Source: Thuidium tamariscinum (taxonomy: Eukaryota; Streptophyta; Bryopsida; Hypnales; Thuidiaceae). From it: DNA of 64,000 nucleotides. The stretch covers positions 4,526,001 to 4,590,000 of the forward strand of contig OX344752.2 in assembly GCA_947034885.2 (NCBI GenBank), given 5' to 3'. Made by a program: the position numbers and the translations under genes. How positions within the stretch are numbered: the first letter of the stretch is position 1; each line of letters begins with the position of its first letter. Below, in pieces: positions 33,204-45,339 of the stretch. Under the pieces are notes generated by a model that was not told the origin of the DNA, made no database searches, and saw only the letters and a program-made list of their open reading frames with translations.

Positions 33204-35755
33204 TAAAACTTTTGTCTCAAATTTTTGTAGAATTATTTGAAATTAATTTACCTTTTAAGATGTTGGACTATGTTTTAGAAAAATATACTCCAAAATTGTT
33301 GTTTTAGTGCCTAGAGATGCCATGAAAGAATTTATTTTATTTGTACATACAACTATTAATAGGATCTTGTATCATAAGTTACTTGTGTGAGAATCACTAT
33401 GGAAAGAATTTCATAAACTTCTACTAGATAGATTTTAAGGTATCAATGTTCAAATTCAAAAGAATTTTTATTTTTGTACATTGCCATATTAGGTTCTCAA
33501 ACTTTGAACCCTCTTAAGTCGAACTTTTGCACTATAAAGTTTTGAGGTTTAAATCGTCATGGTTTGGGATTAAATTGAAAATAAGGAGATAAAATTCAAA
33601 AATCAAAAATATGATTTTTTTTTCTTTAAGAAATTATTAAGTTGAAAAGATACTATTTCAAAGAAAAAAATGAAATCAATAATAGATATAAAATAAAATT
33701 GAAACTTGTCAATCCTAATGGTGAGATTAAACATTTATTATACATCCCATTGACATTTTTGTTTTGTGAAATGTAAAAATCAAATTCAATATCAAAATCT
33801 ATGAGTTATTTCTTGAAGACACTTATGATATAAGTGTCTATTATAATAATCTTCTATGATTATAGTGCATATATGTTATAGATACCTATATTATAGATGT
33901 TTATATTATAAGCACCTTAAATGGTAGTATGATATCTACTTATATATATACTCAAGGTGATACTCAAGGCTCACATGCTCACACTTTTATACTTACATTT
34001 AGCATCATTGGTTTCAAATGATGTAGGATTAAATGCAACACCATGTCAAATGGATCTATCTTCTTTATTGTCTTTTGATCACCATTTTGGCATGTAAATA
34101 GATCTAATGACCTACTTTGACTCACTCCTCTATGATAATAAATCACAATAATGGAAGTCTTATATTTTGTGTTTGAATACAATTATTAATGATTGTCAAA
34201 ATAGTGTTTAAAATGATAGGATGCATTTCTAGAGATCTTGAAACTCTTGTTTTTAACTTGACCAAGCAAGATGGTACACTCAAAATATAATAACTCACAT
34301 TACATTACTACCAACTTATAAATTAATCTCAAATAATAATTTTATCCATATTGAATTTCATATTTTGATATCTTTTACTACTTATATTGTCCATGATCAT
34401 GATTTCAAGAAGATTTTTGTTTTAAAATAAATTGATTAGAGACTTGGCTAAATTTGATACTTGTAATTGACTTTGATTCATAGTAGGATACCATTATTTT
34501 GTTTTTTTTGCTACATGATCCAACATTAAAAATTGTATTGAATGCAACAAATTTGGAAAATAAAAGACTATCAATGAATCTACAAAAATTTCAATGATAT
34601 ATCATCAATTCAATTTGGATAAATTTTTGCCTTCAAAACTTTATTAAAAGAATTGAAGGCATTATCTTTTGAAAATCTAGACATTTGAAATTACCTTGAC
34701 ATTTATAAGATACTATGTGGACTTTGGTAAACATCTTGTACTTTGGCAACAAAGTCATGGACAAATTTCCCTATTTTGGTACATGTAATAATATGTATTG
34801 CACAAATTTTGTCCACAAAATGCCTCAATATTAGGCTCATTTGTCATAACCTTACTTCTTGTTGGAGTTGGTTGTGGAAGCCAATCTAATGTCCATCAAA
34901 GTCCAACTTTTTTTTAGCTAGCAAAGAATTAGTCTTGCTAAAATATCAACTTTTTAAATTTTAAGATTCTTTTTCAATTTATTTGACCATTGGCATCTAT
35001 TTTGAGTGTTTATTCATTCAATTTCCCACTTATCTTCTAATTCCACTACAAATATCATTGATTGCCACTCATCCTATAATGGGCTTATGATGGTATATAG
35101 AATGATTTTGTCCTTGAAGAAAGATGAATGTGATGAATGAAATAATATGATGAAACAATTAATGTGATGAAAGGTGAAAGGTACAAGCAACATATGAATG
35201 AATGCATAGCAAGTAAACCAAGGAGGAATAAAAAATATTCATAAACAAATGTGTGAGTCTTGCTCCTTATCCAAGGTTTTATAAACAAAGCATGTAACAT
35301 AGCTTGACTTTGGAACCTAAATTTGGTGCTTGACAAGCGTTATTCACTATAAAAATAGGTCCAATAGGTTGCAACATTCCAAAATATTCGAAAGCCACTT
35401 TTTGTTAAAGATTTGCTTGAAACAAAGTTTGGGGGGTCTAGCCTACCATTTAAAGATTAAGAAATAAATTAGAAAGTACATTCAAATTTCTTATTGGAAT
35501 TGCCAAGTACGCATTTGGTCAACTTTTAGTACTTGCATGCTCCATTACTTCACAAGTTGCAAGTAGTCAATCTACAATTTATAAAATGAAGATGAATTAA
35601 AACATCCACATGTCTTTAAGTAGGGCTTTACTTGCTATTAGCTTTTCAAATGAAATTATTGTTGATTTCATAATGTTGTTAATCAATCAAGGGGCTTTAT
35701 CATTCCCAAAATTTAGGAGGGTGGATTCCTTGACAGCATTAGCCAAAAGAGGTGA
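33204..35755. other. AT-rich intergenic with dispersed repeat S copy 2
   Basis: About 33885-34010 carries the S repeat blocks (ATATCTACTTATATATATAC, GGCTCACATGCTCACAC). About 33480-33720 again resembles e-subtype interior. No supported gene. Confidence 0.45.
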
Positions 35756-36706
35756 TTAACCCCTAAAGGTTTTTGACTATGTTTTCACCAAAAATGCTCA
35801 AAAACTGCTATTTCTGATACAAGTGCAATTTTTTTTTAAAACACATTTTTGACTCATGTAACCATAGGATCTTGTAGTAAGGTGGTTTGTAAACATGTGG
35901 AAAAAATTTCAGAAATTTCCACTGTGTAGATTGCAAGATATAAGTATTTGAATTGACAAAAATTATTTTTTTATCCCTCCGAAAATCCGAGCAGCTGCAC
36001 TTCACAAAGTCACATTTATGTGAAAAAAAATTCAAAATGGTGGTTACTCTTTGAATTCATACTTCAATGCAAGTTGGCTACATTTTCAAAAAAATTCAAA
36101 CCATTTGGAATTGTACAACATATAGGAAAAAATAAGTAAGTAGAAAGAAGTAGAAAATGAGCAAAAATACTAAATTGTGAACATTTTTATTCATGGAATT
36201 GAAATTTTTTTATCCCAATGGTTAAAATGTTGTAATAAACAATTTACACCTTTTGTTTTTATTTTTTTCCAAAAATATAAAAAATTGAATTAAATGAAGA
36301 ATTTCAAACTTTTTTTTGTACTGTAGAGATTCTGTAATTGGCTGCAAACTACCCCAAACTCAAAATCTTCATAACTTTTGATTCATTAATCGGAATGGAT
36401 TGATTCAAATCTTCCCATGTCTGTATAAACCTAAAGAACCAATTTGAAATTTCACTTTTAAGAAAAAGTTATTTTGAAGAAGTTTTTTCAGCTGCCTGGG
36501 CTGCCTGCCAAGTAAAGAAAACAACATATCCTCCCATAACTTTTTAACTATGAAGTCAAAAGTTATGAAAATTGTTGGGCCTTGAAGCTACTCTTTGGGC
36601 ACACATTGCATCAAAATTTCAAAGAAAAAAAAAAAACTCCATCCGTAGTGAGCTGCCCAAAAAATTTATAATCTCAAAAAACGTTGTTCAGGGCTTTAGG
36701 GGTTAA
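35756..36706 (+). mobile_element. TTAA-family element (g subtype)
   Basis: It starts TTAACCCCTAAAGG and ends GGGCTTTAGGGGTTAA, 951 bp, a close structural twin of 46819-47758 (AAATTTCAGAAATTTCCAC, CATAACTTTTGATTCATTAA, TTGTTGGGCCTTGAAG). Both TTAA flanks are intact. No transposase frame. Confidence 0.8.
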
Positions 36707-36874
36707 TTCACTTTTTTAACACCAATTAGAATCCCTCATTTAACTTGAAGGTCATGAGAAAGGATATACCTTCCTTTGGGGGGACGTGGAGGCGGGCGTG
36801 GAGGGAGGACCTAATGTAATCTTGTAATGTTATGCTTGGTTAATAATTGTAATTGAAAGATAAAAGGTTGCTCT
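36707..36874. other. intergenic spacer
   Basis: It contains a G-rich run (GGGGGGACGTGGAGG, about 36778). No gene. Confidence 0.4.
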
Positions 36875-37432
36875 AATAACTTCTATAGTCCCAATTGAAG
36901 GTCCTTTGTTTCCATCAAAATTTGTTCAAAACTGAGATTTCTATTGCAAAGAGAAAAAAATTTCAAATTTGTTTCAAGAAAGCATTCTAAAAATTGTAGA
37001 ATTTTCTTAAATTGAAAAATAAAGTTAAAAAATGGGTACAATATGTTATTTTTTGCAGAAGTTTCAATAATTGCCCACAAAATAAGCTCTAAAACTTTCA
37101 CCAATCACTTTTCTATGCCAATGCAATGAATAAAAGCTTTCTATATAGACAAAAGTGTTATCTTTAAGAAAGAAATTCTAAAAAATAAATATTTCAAGTA
37201 TTTGTGAGTATCTTTTGCTACCCGACAACCAAAACATTTTAGCTTTGAATGACAACACTTTTGCTTCTAGGCATTGATTGAAATTAAAATTACATTTCCA
37301 AAAAGTAAATATATTTTTCTACTTGAACAAAAAAATTCAAAAAATTGCACCAAAAATTGAGATTATAAGAATTTTCCAAAACCTCCATTTGCCCCAGGAG
37401 AATACTATAGGAATTTAGGGATTATAACTCCT
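36875..37432 (+). mobile_element. degenerate TTAA-family element (e subtype)
   Basis: The interior shares the CCATCAAAATTTGTTCAAAAC, TTGCAAAGAG, ATATGTTATTTTTTGCAGAAG and TGCCCACAAAATAAG type blocks with e-subtype copies. It ends near AATTTAGGGATTATAA. The ends are decayed and coordinates approximate. Confidence 0.45.
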
Positions 37433-37588
37433 TTATGAAAATCAAAAGCACTCTTTGCACCCCACATGATTAAGGCATCTTTACCTTTTTGCAAGGCCAA
37501 CTAGCTAGAATGTAGCCGCCCATTGATCCAAACATGACAAAACATTTTCTCATATTCAACATTAATTTTCAAAACAGCCCAATGAAAG
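37433..37588. other. intergenic spacer
   Basis: No features seen. Confidence 0.4.
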
Positions 37589-38522
37589 TTAACCCCTAAA
37601 GGACCATTGTTCCTTCGGGGGACAAATGCAATTTTGGGCAGGTACCTACGGGCTGAATTTTTGTCCTAATTTTTTGAAACTTTTTTGGGAGATAGAAAAA
37701 TTGAATATCTTCGTGGGGATATAATTTTTTTTTCAATCGGTGCCCGGGAACAAAAGTTATGCCCAAATAAGCTCAAAACAGGGGACGGCGGGCAGTTCGG
37801 GCAGCAAAGAAAAATTTTGAAAAAAAAAAATTTTGAATTTTTTTCTTCTATATTATAATTTTGTCTATCTAGGAAGCTTTGATTCATTTTATTTGGATTT
37901 GTTTTGAGAAAGTTATGGACATTCTTGTTTTTCGGGCAATTAGAGCATGTTCTTGAAAAAAATAACTTGTAGGATTCATTTCTGGATGCAATTTTTGTAA
38001 TTTTTCAAAAAAACAAATTTTTCATGGTTTAGTTTACTTGCTAGAACAATCTCACCATCAGGATTAGTGCATTTTAATTCCATTTAAAAGATATTAATAT
38101 TTTAGATTTTCCTTCTATCTTGTACCTACTTCTACTTAACAATTTTTTTAAGAATGAAAATTAAGGTTTTTTGAATTTCTTTTTTTTAATTATATTATCA
38201 ACTCAATTTTGAACTACAAATAATTAAAGCTCAAAACTCTATAGTGCAAAATTTTTAAGTTAAAAATGTTCAAAGTCAAAAAATCGAGTCCCGCAATGTG
38301 TTGAAAAACTGTTTTTTTTCCACTTTAAATGCAAGTATCTTGCAATCTATGTGGTCAAAAATTCTGAAATTTTTTCCACAATGTCTTAGACTAGTGAGGT
38401 ATAAGATCCTACGGTTAGATGTGAAAAAAAATTAATTAAAGTTTTTTTTTACTCTTTGCTGCAGAATTGGCAGTTTTTAGTGTTTGGGGGCAGAAAACAG
38501 GGCTTGGTCCTTTAGGGGTTAA
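37589..38522 (-). mobile_element. TTAA-family element with long near-perfect ends
   Basis: It starts TTAACCCCTAAAGGACC and ends with the exact inverse GGTCCTTTAGGGGTTAA, 934 bp. This is the best-preserved pair of ends in the window: 13 inverted bases besides the TTAA. The interior is the e subtype in reverse (GATTCATTTTATTTGGATTT, TATCTTGCAATCTATGTGG). Confidence 0.82.
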
Positions 38523-38574
38523 AGAGTTCTTTGATGCAACCAATGAGAGCATTGTGCACTTCAAAGATGTTTGA

Positions 38575-39288
38575 TTAACCCTTAAAGGATAGACCTATAA
38601 CCACTGATTTCAAGCTTGGTTGCTTGTCGCTTAGTTTGTTGCCATTTTGGAACTAGATATGTATGAAAAAATTTTAATTTATTTTCCAAAGATGGAATTA
38701 CATGACTTCTCTTCTTTCCAAAATATTTAGATTTTTTTGAGAATTTTTGAAGAAGAAGTGAAGAAAAAATCATATCAAATAGAAAATTATCTCAAAAAAT
38801 CTAAAAATTTCACCATGTGTGTACATTATAGTGACAAACATCGTGGTGTATACTCAATTTCTGTGTACTCTATTAATAGAATGCAATAGACGTTGAAAAT
38901 ACATCCAAAGTTCAAATTGCAATAAAATATTAAATGTAATGAATTTTTACAAATTTCCAATTGAAGTAGAAACTAGAGTAGAGTACCTTCATTTCATTAG
39001 TTGGATTCAAGCTCAAAACATATCATTTTCCTAAAGAAATTTCACATTTACTCAATTTCTCAAAATACACTAAAATGGCAAATTTTGCCATCTATTTTCT
39101 TCATTTACTTCTCAACTACATGAAAACAAACATTAGTTAGATGAAAAACTCCATTGGATACTCTTTATAATTCAACATGAAAAGTCATTAAAAAAAAGTG
39201 GTTGAAAAAAATATTGTTAACCTCTTCTTTTGGCCCTGGATTATCATCCAAACACCAAAAGATGGCACAGGTGGCAGTCCATGATTAA
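38575..39288 (+). mobile_element. TTAA-family element (c subtype)
   Basis: It starts TTAACCCTTAAAGGATAG and ends at TTAA 39285-39288 with a decayed terminus. The interior is the reverse complement of 819-1553. Confidence 0.6.
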
Positions 39289-39472
39289 GAGTAATCTAAT
39301 ATCAATCGTAGTTGTTCTTATGATCTCATCTTTGAAAACTTATAGTACAATCATCCAATCTCTAAAAATTCTCAAACCAATTGCATTCTCTTTTTCTTTC
39401 ACTTGCTAACATCATCAACAATTTTCTAGAATTTTAATCAGAATTGTGCATTTGAAAAAAGTGTTTGTTTTA

Positions 39473-39741
39473 AGGTAGGTACACCCAAAATGGCACCTAA
39501 CCTTAAAGCGCCATCTACAATGTGCATACATTTCCTATGTTCTTAAAATAGACCGTAGATGGCCATTTCAAAAATAGACTTTGACTGTTAATAACTTTTG
39601 CATACAGTATCCAAATCCTATGTTCTTCGGTGCATTGGAACATGTTTTCACTCGCCAACAAGACTATATAAAAATCTGAACAGCATGATGACAGGAACTA
39701 GGCACAGCAAGAATAAGTGGCCATTTTAGGTGTACCCACCT
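39473..39741. mobile_element. Tc1/mariner-like miniature element with TA flanks
   Basis: The left end reads AGGTAGGTACACCCAAAATG and the right end, inverted, AGGTGGGTACACCTAAAATG, about 18 of 20 matching, flanked by TA on both sides. Length is 269 bp. TA duplication and size fit a Stowaway-type nonautonomous element. The termini are not a canonical Stowaway match. Confidence 0.65.
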
Positions 39742-40198
39742 TAGGTGGGGTTACCTGTGTGAAACCAATTTACCGAACACAATTCTCTACCAAAACAAAG
39801 ACCTAACAGCTACGCCCACCATCTCTACAGAATACCTTATCCTTGTCATTCAAAAGACGGAATCAAATCTGTGTAGAAAAAGCCCTGCATCAAACCATTT
39901 AAAAGAAGAAACTAATTGACTAGGCCAACCACGGAGCTGCCCCCGCAACTTCCCAGCACTTCCCTCGGCAGCCCAGGCCTCTTCCTCTTCCGTACTGCCG
40001 CTGTATGGTTTGGGCAACCCCACTCGTCCCCTAAAATGTACAGTCCATCTTGCTTTCATTTCAACGTACAGCACGCCAGCAGCGCTTGTCGGAAGTACAG
40101 TCGTAGGAGCCGGCCGAACTCCACAAATCCCGTGTCTGCAGTTTCCCCAAAGAAGTTTCAATGGGTGCCCCCCCAAATTAGAAAGGCTTCAGAAAACA
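39742..40198 (+). promoter_or_regulatory. upstream promoter region of the calmodulin-like gene
   Basis: GC rises from about 39850. Open frames on both strands here (39850-40203) mirror each other and match no family. The C-rich block just before the TATA box (GGGTGCCCCCCC, about 40160) could be regulatory. Confidence 0.35.
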
Positions 40199-40206
40199 TA
40201 TAAAAA
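40199..40206 (+). promoter_or_regulatory. TATA box of the calmodulin-like gene
   Basis: TATAAAAA lies about 30 bases before a plausible start region and 424 bases before the ATG. It sits at a sharp boundary into CT-rich leader sequence. Confidence 0.5.
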
Positions 40207-40229
40207 TTTGTGTCTGTGAACTGGGAAGG

Positions 40230-40629
40230 CAGCTGCAAGCGCACCTCACGTCACGAGAGCCTGGCCGTGGCGTCCCCCTCTTTCCCTTTCCCACTGTCAG
40301 TCCCTCCTCCACGCAACTTTCCCGCTCACTTTCCTCCCAAGCTTCGGTAGCTCGCCTTCCTGGAAATTGCATCGAAGAGACCTCATCTTCATCCCAATTT
40401 GTTCCCATCTCATACTTACACTTATTTGTATATACAGTATTTGTCATGCTGGCTTCGTTTGCGTTTCGGCCATCTGGTTTCTTCCGTACCGACTTTTCTT
40501 CAAGCTTGATTGATTGTTTGCAGGAGTGCGTTTCGACAGGTGTTGCAAAACAGAGTGTTGAGTTGAGTTGAGTTGAGTTGGGTCTCACGTGGTGGAAGGA
40601 AATTTCTTGTGGGGTACGAGTAAGGAACT
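40230..40629 (+). promoter_or_regulatory. 5' leader of the calmodulin-like gene
   Basis: The leader is about 400 bases, CT-rich early (CCCCCTCTTTCCCTTTCCC). It ends with a pentanucleotide run, about five GAGTT units at 40558-40580, 50 bases before the start codon. Confidence 0.45.
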
Positions 40630-41238
40630 ATGGAGGTGTCAAGTTCGGGTCAGTTGGAAATTGAGGAGGTGGGTGTGCGCAATCCGAGTGACAGCAGTAG
40701 GCCACCGGAGCCTGGAGTTAGTAGCAATCTCCCAGAGCATAAGGTGAGAGACTTAACGGAGGCTTTCAAGATGTTCGACTTGAATGGCGATGGCAAAATC
40801 TCCCGTGTCGAGTTAGGCACGGTGCTCCGATCTCTGGGTGAGACGATGACAGACTCGGACTTGGAGCAGATGATCAAGGACGTGGATACCAACGGCGATG
40901 GTGAAATCGACCTTCAGGAGTTTATCAATCTGAATGCCGATCACAGGACGACGAGAGCTGCGGCTGCTGCTACTTCCACGTCGGAAACTAGTGGAGACGG
41001 TCAAGACGACGGCGTTTCGGAGGCGGAAGCTCTTCAGTCGGCGTTCGAGGTGTTTGATTCGGACAACGACGGGTTCATCTCCGCCGGGGAGCTTCACAAG
41101 GTGTTGTCTGGCCTGGGCGACGATCGGATTTCGCTCGACGATTGTCGGTACATGATCAGCTGCGTCGACTTGGACGGCGATCAGTTGGTCGATTTCAAGG
41201 AGTTTCAAATGCTCATGGCTGGTAATCCTGCGCACTGA
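40630..41238 (+). CDS. calmodulin-like protein (CML) with four EF-hands
   Basis: This is a Ca2+ sensor that would bind Ca2+ in the cytosol or nucleus and switch target proteins. The gene is intronless, 202 residues, longer than calmodulin (149) because of a 38-residue acidic/Ser-rich N-terminal extension and a linker of Ala/Thr/Ser between the two EF-hand pairs (about 104-130). Loops are D50-E61 (DLNGDGKISRVE), D86-E97 (DTNGDGEIDLQE), D143-E154 (DSDNDGFISAGE) and D180-E191 (DLDGDQLVDFKE). All have acidic residues at positions 1, 3, 5 and 12 or accepted substitutes. In the fourth the usual Gly at position 6 is Gln, which may lower affinity. There is no N-terminal Gly for myristoylation and no C-terminal prenylation box. 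The start ATG is the first in frame and follows an in-frame stop (TAA at 40621). Closest role: land-plant CML group. The exact ortholog cannot be told from sequence. Confidence 0.93.
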   Translation: MEVSSSGQLEIEEVGVRNPSDSSRPPEPGVSSNLPEHKVRDLTEAFKMFDLNGDGKISRVELGTVLRSLGETMTDSDLEQMIKDVDTNGDGEIDLQEFINLNADHRTTRAAAAATSTSETSGDGQDDGVSEAEALQSAFEVFDSDNDGFISAGELHKVLSGLGDDRISLDDCRYMISCVDLDGDQLVDFKEFQMLMAGNPAH

Positions 41239-41438
41239 CAATTCTAGCTAGAACATTCGTTGCATTAGGGTAGAAATTTATGGCTAATCGAAAGAAGATG
41301 GACTCCTGAATACAAGTGGGAATGGCAAAGGGTTCGGAGACCATTGGACTGTAGACGGATTTTGGAAAGCGCGAATGAGAAACAAAGAGCTAGCTTGTAC
41401 AGAAGCAAATTAGGGCTGGAGGTCTCGTCGTGTGAATG

Positions 41439-41444
41439 AATAAA
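41439..41444 (+). terminator. polyadenylation signal AATAAA of the calmodulin-like gene
   Basis: A canonical AATAAA lies 200 bases after the stop codon, followed by a T-rich stretch (ATGTTTTTGC). Confidence 0.55.
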
Positions 41445-41459
41445 CATGTTTTTGCAATG

Positions 41460-41830
41460 AGGATCTAGGATGCGGGCTCAAGGAGTACTGTAGTGACTGG
41501 CAATCATGTCGGTATGAACTCCGAAATGAAACAGACTTGCTTTCTTCTGCAGCGTCTTGCAAGTCTCCTGAAAGGGATCCGATTGCACGAGACGTGTGAA
41601 GCAGTAACCGAAATGAATGAGGACGAAAAACCCTAATCGGTCAAGGGAGAGATTTGTTCGATCTGTGACGAGAAGCAAGCTTGTATTCTTCCGCTCTACA
41701 AGCTTCAGTTGCTCTTTTAGGGTTGATAGAAATGGCAGCTTTTCCACGACTTGTTAGGGTCTTCACTCCAGGTTTAGACATCCCTACCCGAAGGACCAAG
41801 TAGGGCAAAGAAATCATGTGCATGACAACA
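41460..41830. other. moderate-GC flank, no recognised gene
   Basis: An 89-codon minus-strand frame (41478-41747) shows no family features. Composition suggests an extended transcript or another exon, but nothing decides it. Confidence 0.3.
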
Positions 41831-44127
41831 AAATCAAATCAAAAGTTGGTTGGAACATCGTTCAGATGGAACTCAAGGCTTTGGTGGTCATGAAAAATGG
41901 AAGACATTTGCTTGTGCAAAGCATTGGATCAAATCTATAGTAGAGTATGAGGCTAGTACAATTATTTTAGAGTGTAGGACAAATATTGAGGATCGAATGT
42001 AAAAGACCAACCCTTTTCATTGCAAGACCAGTTTGTTTGTAAAATAAGAAAAACTAGGTGAATTTGTTGGTTTACCTTTGGATAGTTTGATAGGAGAAGT
42101 TTGACAAGAAATACAAACAATTTGTTATCATCAATATATTGAAATTGTTAGGGACTTCATATGGTATCAACAATTCATCTATGTATTCAATTGTTTAGAC
42201 TTGTGGCTTTCACAAACACTTTCTTTCTTAAATCCTTCTAAAGTGCCTCTATAATACTAGTAGTACTAAGGGTCATAATAACACTCTACTGTACATGCTA
42301 TACACTTGCAATGTTAAGTTCTAACTCTAGGAATGGAATCTCCATTGTGAATGACTACCATCATTTAATTCCAACAAGATACAAAGCATGCCATTTAATG
42401 ACTTGGGATTAATGTTCTAACACTTAGTGGCAATACAATTGTTTCCATTGCGACTTAGAACTACCCTTGAGTTGTACACAACTCTTCATTAAATCTAAAG
42501 AATTTCATTTTGGAACTCATTTTTGAGACTCACTCATTAAAATTTATCTATCGAGACTCAACCATGGTTAAGTATGGAGCAAAATACCATTCAAATTAAG
42601 AAATGTACAAATACTCTATAGTAATACAAAAGCAGCTACGAGCTCCAAGACCAACACTAACAATTGTAGCTATTATGGTTTACTATAGGACTATTTAGGA
42701 GGAAAAAGGAAGACCAATTTTCTTCATAGTACTTTCTGTGGGATGTAGTTGACTTGTGAAGCATTTTTAGGATATCCAAGATATACACTTATTTTAGAAG
42801 ACAAGTTGATTTGAAGCCTTAGTTCTAAAATTTGATCCAAAGGACCTACAATCTCTCTATTGCAATAAATATTATCTCTAGATTCCGAATTCAGAGTCAA
42901 AACCCACTTTTGTGATTTAATCTTTTTGTAGAGTATTATGAACTATTCACTTTCCCAAATGTGACAAATAAGAAAGAAGTTTATGCCCTCCAAAGATCTA
43001 AGTCCCCAAGTGATTGCAAGAAATACTTGTTCTTTTGTTTGTCCCCTTGACCTCTACTAGGTAGTTTTTTGCTCATAACTTTTGCATTTTTTGCCTTATC
43101 AACTTGAAACTTGGAAGAAAGGTGCACAAAAAAGTTTTATATGTTGTGTAATTTTTTCAATTTAAAAAAAATTAGTTTACTATTTTTAAAATGCCTACAA
43201 TTGGTTGTCTACCTTGGCCATTTTGGGGGGTTTTAGATCTATTTCTAACTCAAAAATCCAAACTTGAAGTCACAAATTGGACAAATTGGAGGTCTACTAA
43301 CATTTTAAAGATTGATGGTGAGTTTTTATGAAAATAATAAAACGTCTATTGTCCACATGGGGTCAAAATGACCTTCCTTTGCACAATACTACAAAGAAGG
43401 AAAAAAAATTTAGAGGAATTTTTTGTTGCAATGTGAGCACAATTTTGTTTAGGAAAATGAATACTTTTAAATTATTTATTTATTTATTCATTTTTGATTC
43501 TCAAAAATAAAAAGATCCACAGACCCTTTTTCTACTATTTTTTGTTCCACGTGGCCTATGAAGTACTTTGTAGTAGTCTATAGTACTACATAGTACTACA
43601 TAGTACTAAACTGATGGCCCAGATCTGCAAGCACCCAAAATTAATAGTTGAGGTTTGTAGGTGCGCGTTAGACTCACTGTATTGTCAAGATTGCGTAGTC
43701 TACTAGTGTTATGTCCAAAAACAACATTTTTGAGCCAAAAATGTGAAGTGTTTTTTGCAATCATCCCCCCTAGGAGGTGTAGTTCTATGAAATTCTATCC
43801 TTTTTGGGTGCCAATAACTTGTATCTTGCATTCTCATTAGTTTTCCAACAATATATGGCTTGCCCTATTTTGACTAGGGAATCCTTTTGAAACTTCTACT
43901 CCCATATCCCGACACTTTTGATTCCAACATTACCAAGAATGAGGCTTTGAGCAATAATTTTTGAATCTAAGCTTGAATTTTTGCATTCTTTGGACTATGG
44001 AAGCATCTTTTGACTACATTTTTAAGCATTTATAGCATGCCATCTAATTCATCATGACTAAAGTACTACAATGTATTATTTTTATAAGATTCTTTCTGTT
44101 CTTTAATTTATATAATTTCTTGCAATG
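41831..44127. other. AT-rich intergenic, no gene seen
   Basis: It contains a short TAGTACTACA run (about 43573-43608) and stretches resembling interiors found near 13330-13500 and 49930-50060 (GCTCATAACTTTTGCATTTT). No supported gene. Confidence 0.45.
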
Positions 44128-44135
44128 CTTGGGAG

Positions 44136-45331
44136 CCCAGGGAGATTACTCGCTATTTTAAAAAAACTACGTGAGTTAAAAGATAGGATCTATTTAATCC
44201 AAAGGGGATAAATTTTATATATATGTAGAACTACTATAGGGTTCTTGAAATGTCACATATCCTATTATATATAAATTAGGCTATGCATAAACATCATTTA
44301 GTAGGAATTTTTATTAATAAATTAACCTTTACAAATAGGATTCATATAAAAAGTTTGTAGTATAATGAGTATAGATGTAAACAAATTTTTTTAATTGAAT
44401 GATAAAACTTACACAATTTAGTAAATCTAAGGATGTTTTTCAGGAGATTTGTTGTTATCATCAAATAATTCTAGCCTGTATATACAAATCTTTCCTTGAG
44501 TATACCAATTATGTAACAGCATGTAAGAATCTATTGTTCCAAGACAAAAGAATTGAGTTGTAAATTTATAATGAGGTTGTACTATGGAGATTTGTGTTCA
44601 CACAAAGTACCCATTAAGAAATTGGTATAGAGTGCAACATTTGCATGGAATCTTTTCTATACTTTGACACTACAAACTCTAAATTTGCCTCAACTACTTG
44701 AACATATACTTGTAAATGTTTAGAATCATCTTCTTTTTTACTAGTTTTTAATAAACACTCTTTTATTTTTTATTCTAAATTCAAAACCATTATAAATGCA
44801 TATGTAAAAATAAAATATATAGTCTGTATATTAAAATAGAGGTCATATTCTTGGATTAATCTACAATGTTTTTAGAGTGTCAATTTCTCATATTGTTCAT
44901 GTTATATTATTAGTATTAGTGTTTTTCTTAGTTTAAGTATTATAACTATATTTAATGTTTCTATGATGTTTATTATTCACCATATTAGGTTGTTCAAAAT
45001 ACATGGCATAGAATTTAGAATATTTAAAACTATTGTTGCAATTTTACATTTTTATTTGTCATTTGAAATTGTACTACAATACAAGTAGTGCGTATATTAA
45101 AAAAATAGTATATATATAAGACACTAATTTTATAGTGTGTTGTAAATGGATATGAAAAAATTAGACATATAAATTTGTATATAAGATAGCCTAACTATAA
45201 AAACCAAATGATTGAATTTATATGTAAAAATACGGTCATTTTAATTATGAAAATGAAGGTAAATAGCCCTATGTTAAATACCCTCTTAACTCATGTCTAT
45301 GCTTAAAATTACAAGGAGTGATCTCCCCGGG
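44136..45331. mobile_element. hAT-like nonautonomous element with 8-bp target duplication
   Basis: The left terminus CCCAGGGAGATTACTC and the inverted right terminus CCCGGGGAGATCACTC differ at two of 16 bases. Flanks are a perfect 8-bp direct repeat CTTGGGAG (44128-44135, 45332-45339). Length is 1,196 bp, A/T-rich inside, no transposase frame. Eight-base duplication points to hAT. Confidence 0.75.
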
Positions 45332-45339
45332 CTTGGGAG

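Noticed and set aside
35756..38522. CCCCTAAA at many element ends read as interstitial telomere repeats
   Set aside because: The motif is single-copy at each end, inverted at the other end and flanked by TTAA, so it is a transposon terminus.
39850..40588. Frames of 95-136 codons around the calmodulin-like gene promoter
   Set aside because: Frames on opposite strands overlap each other and span the TATA box and leader. No family features.
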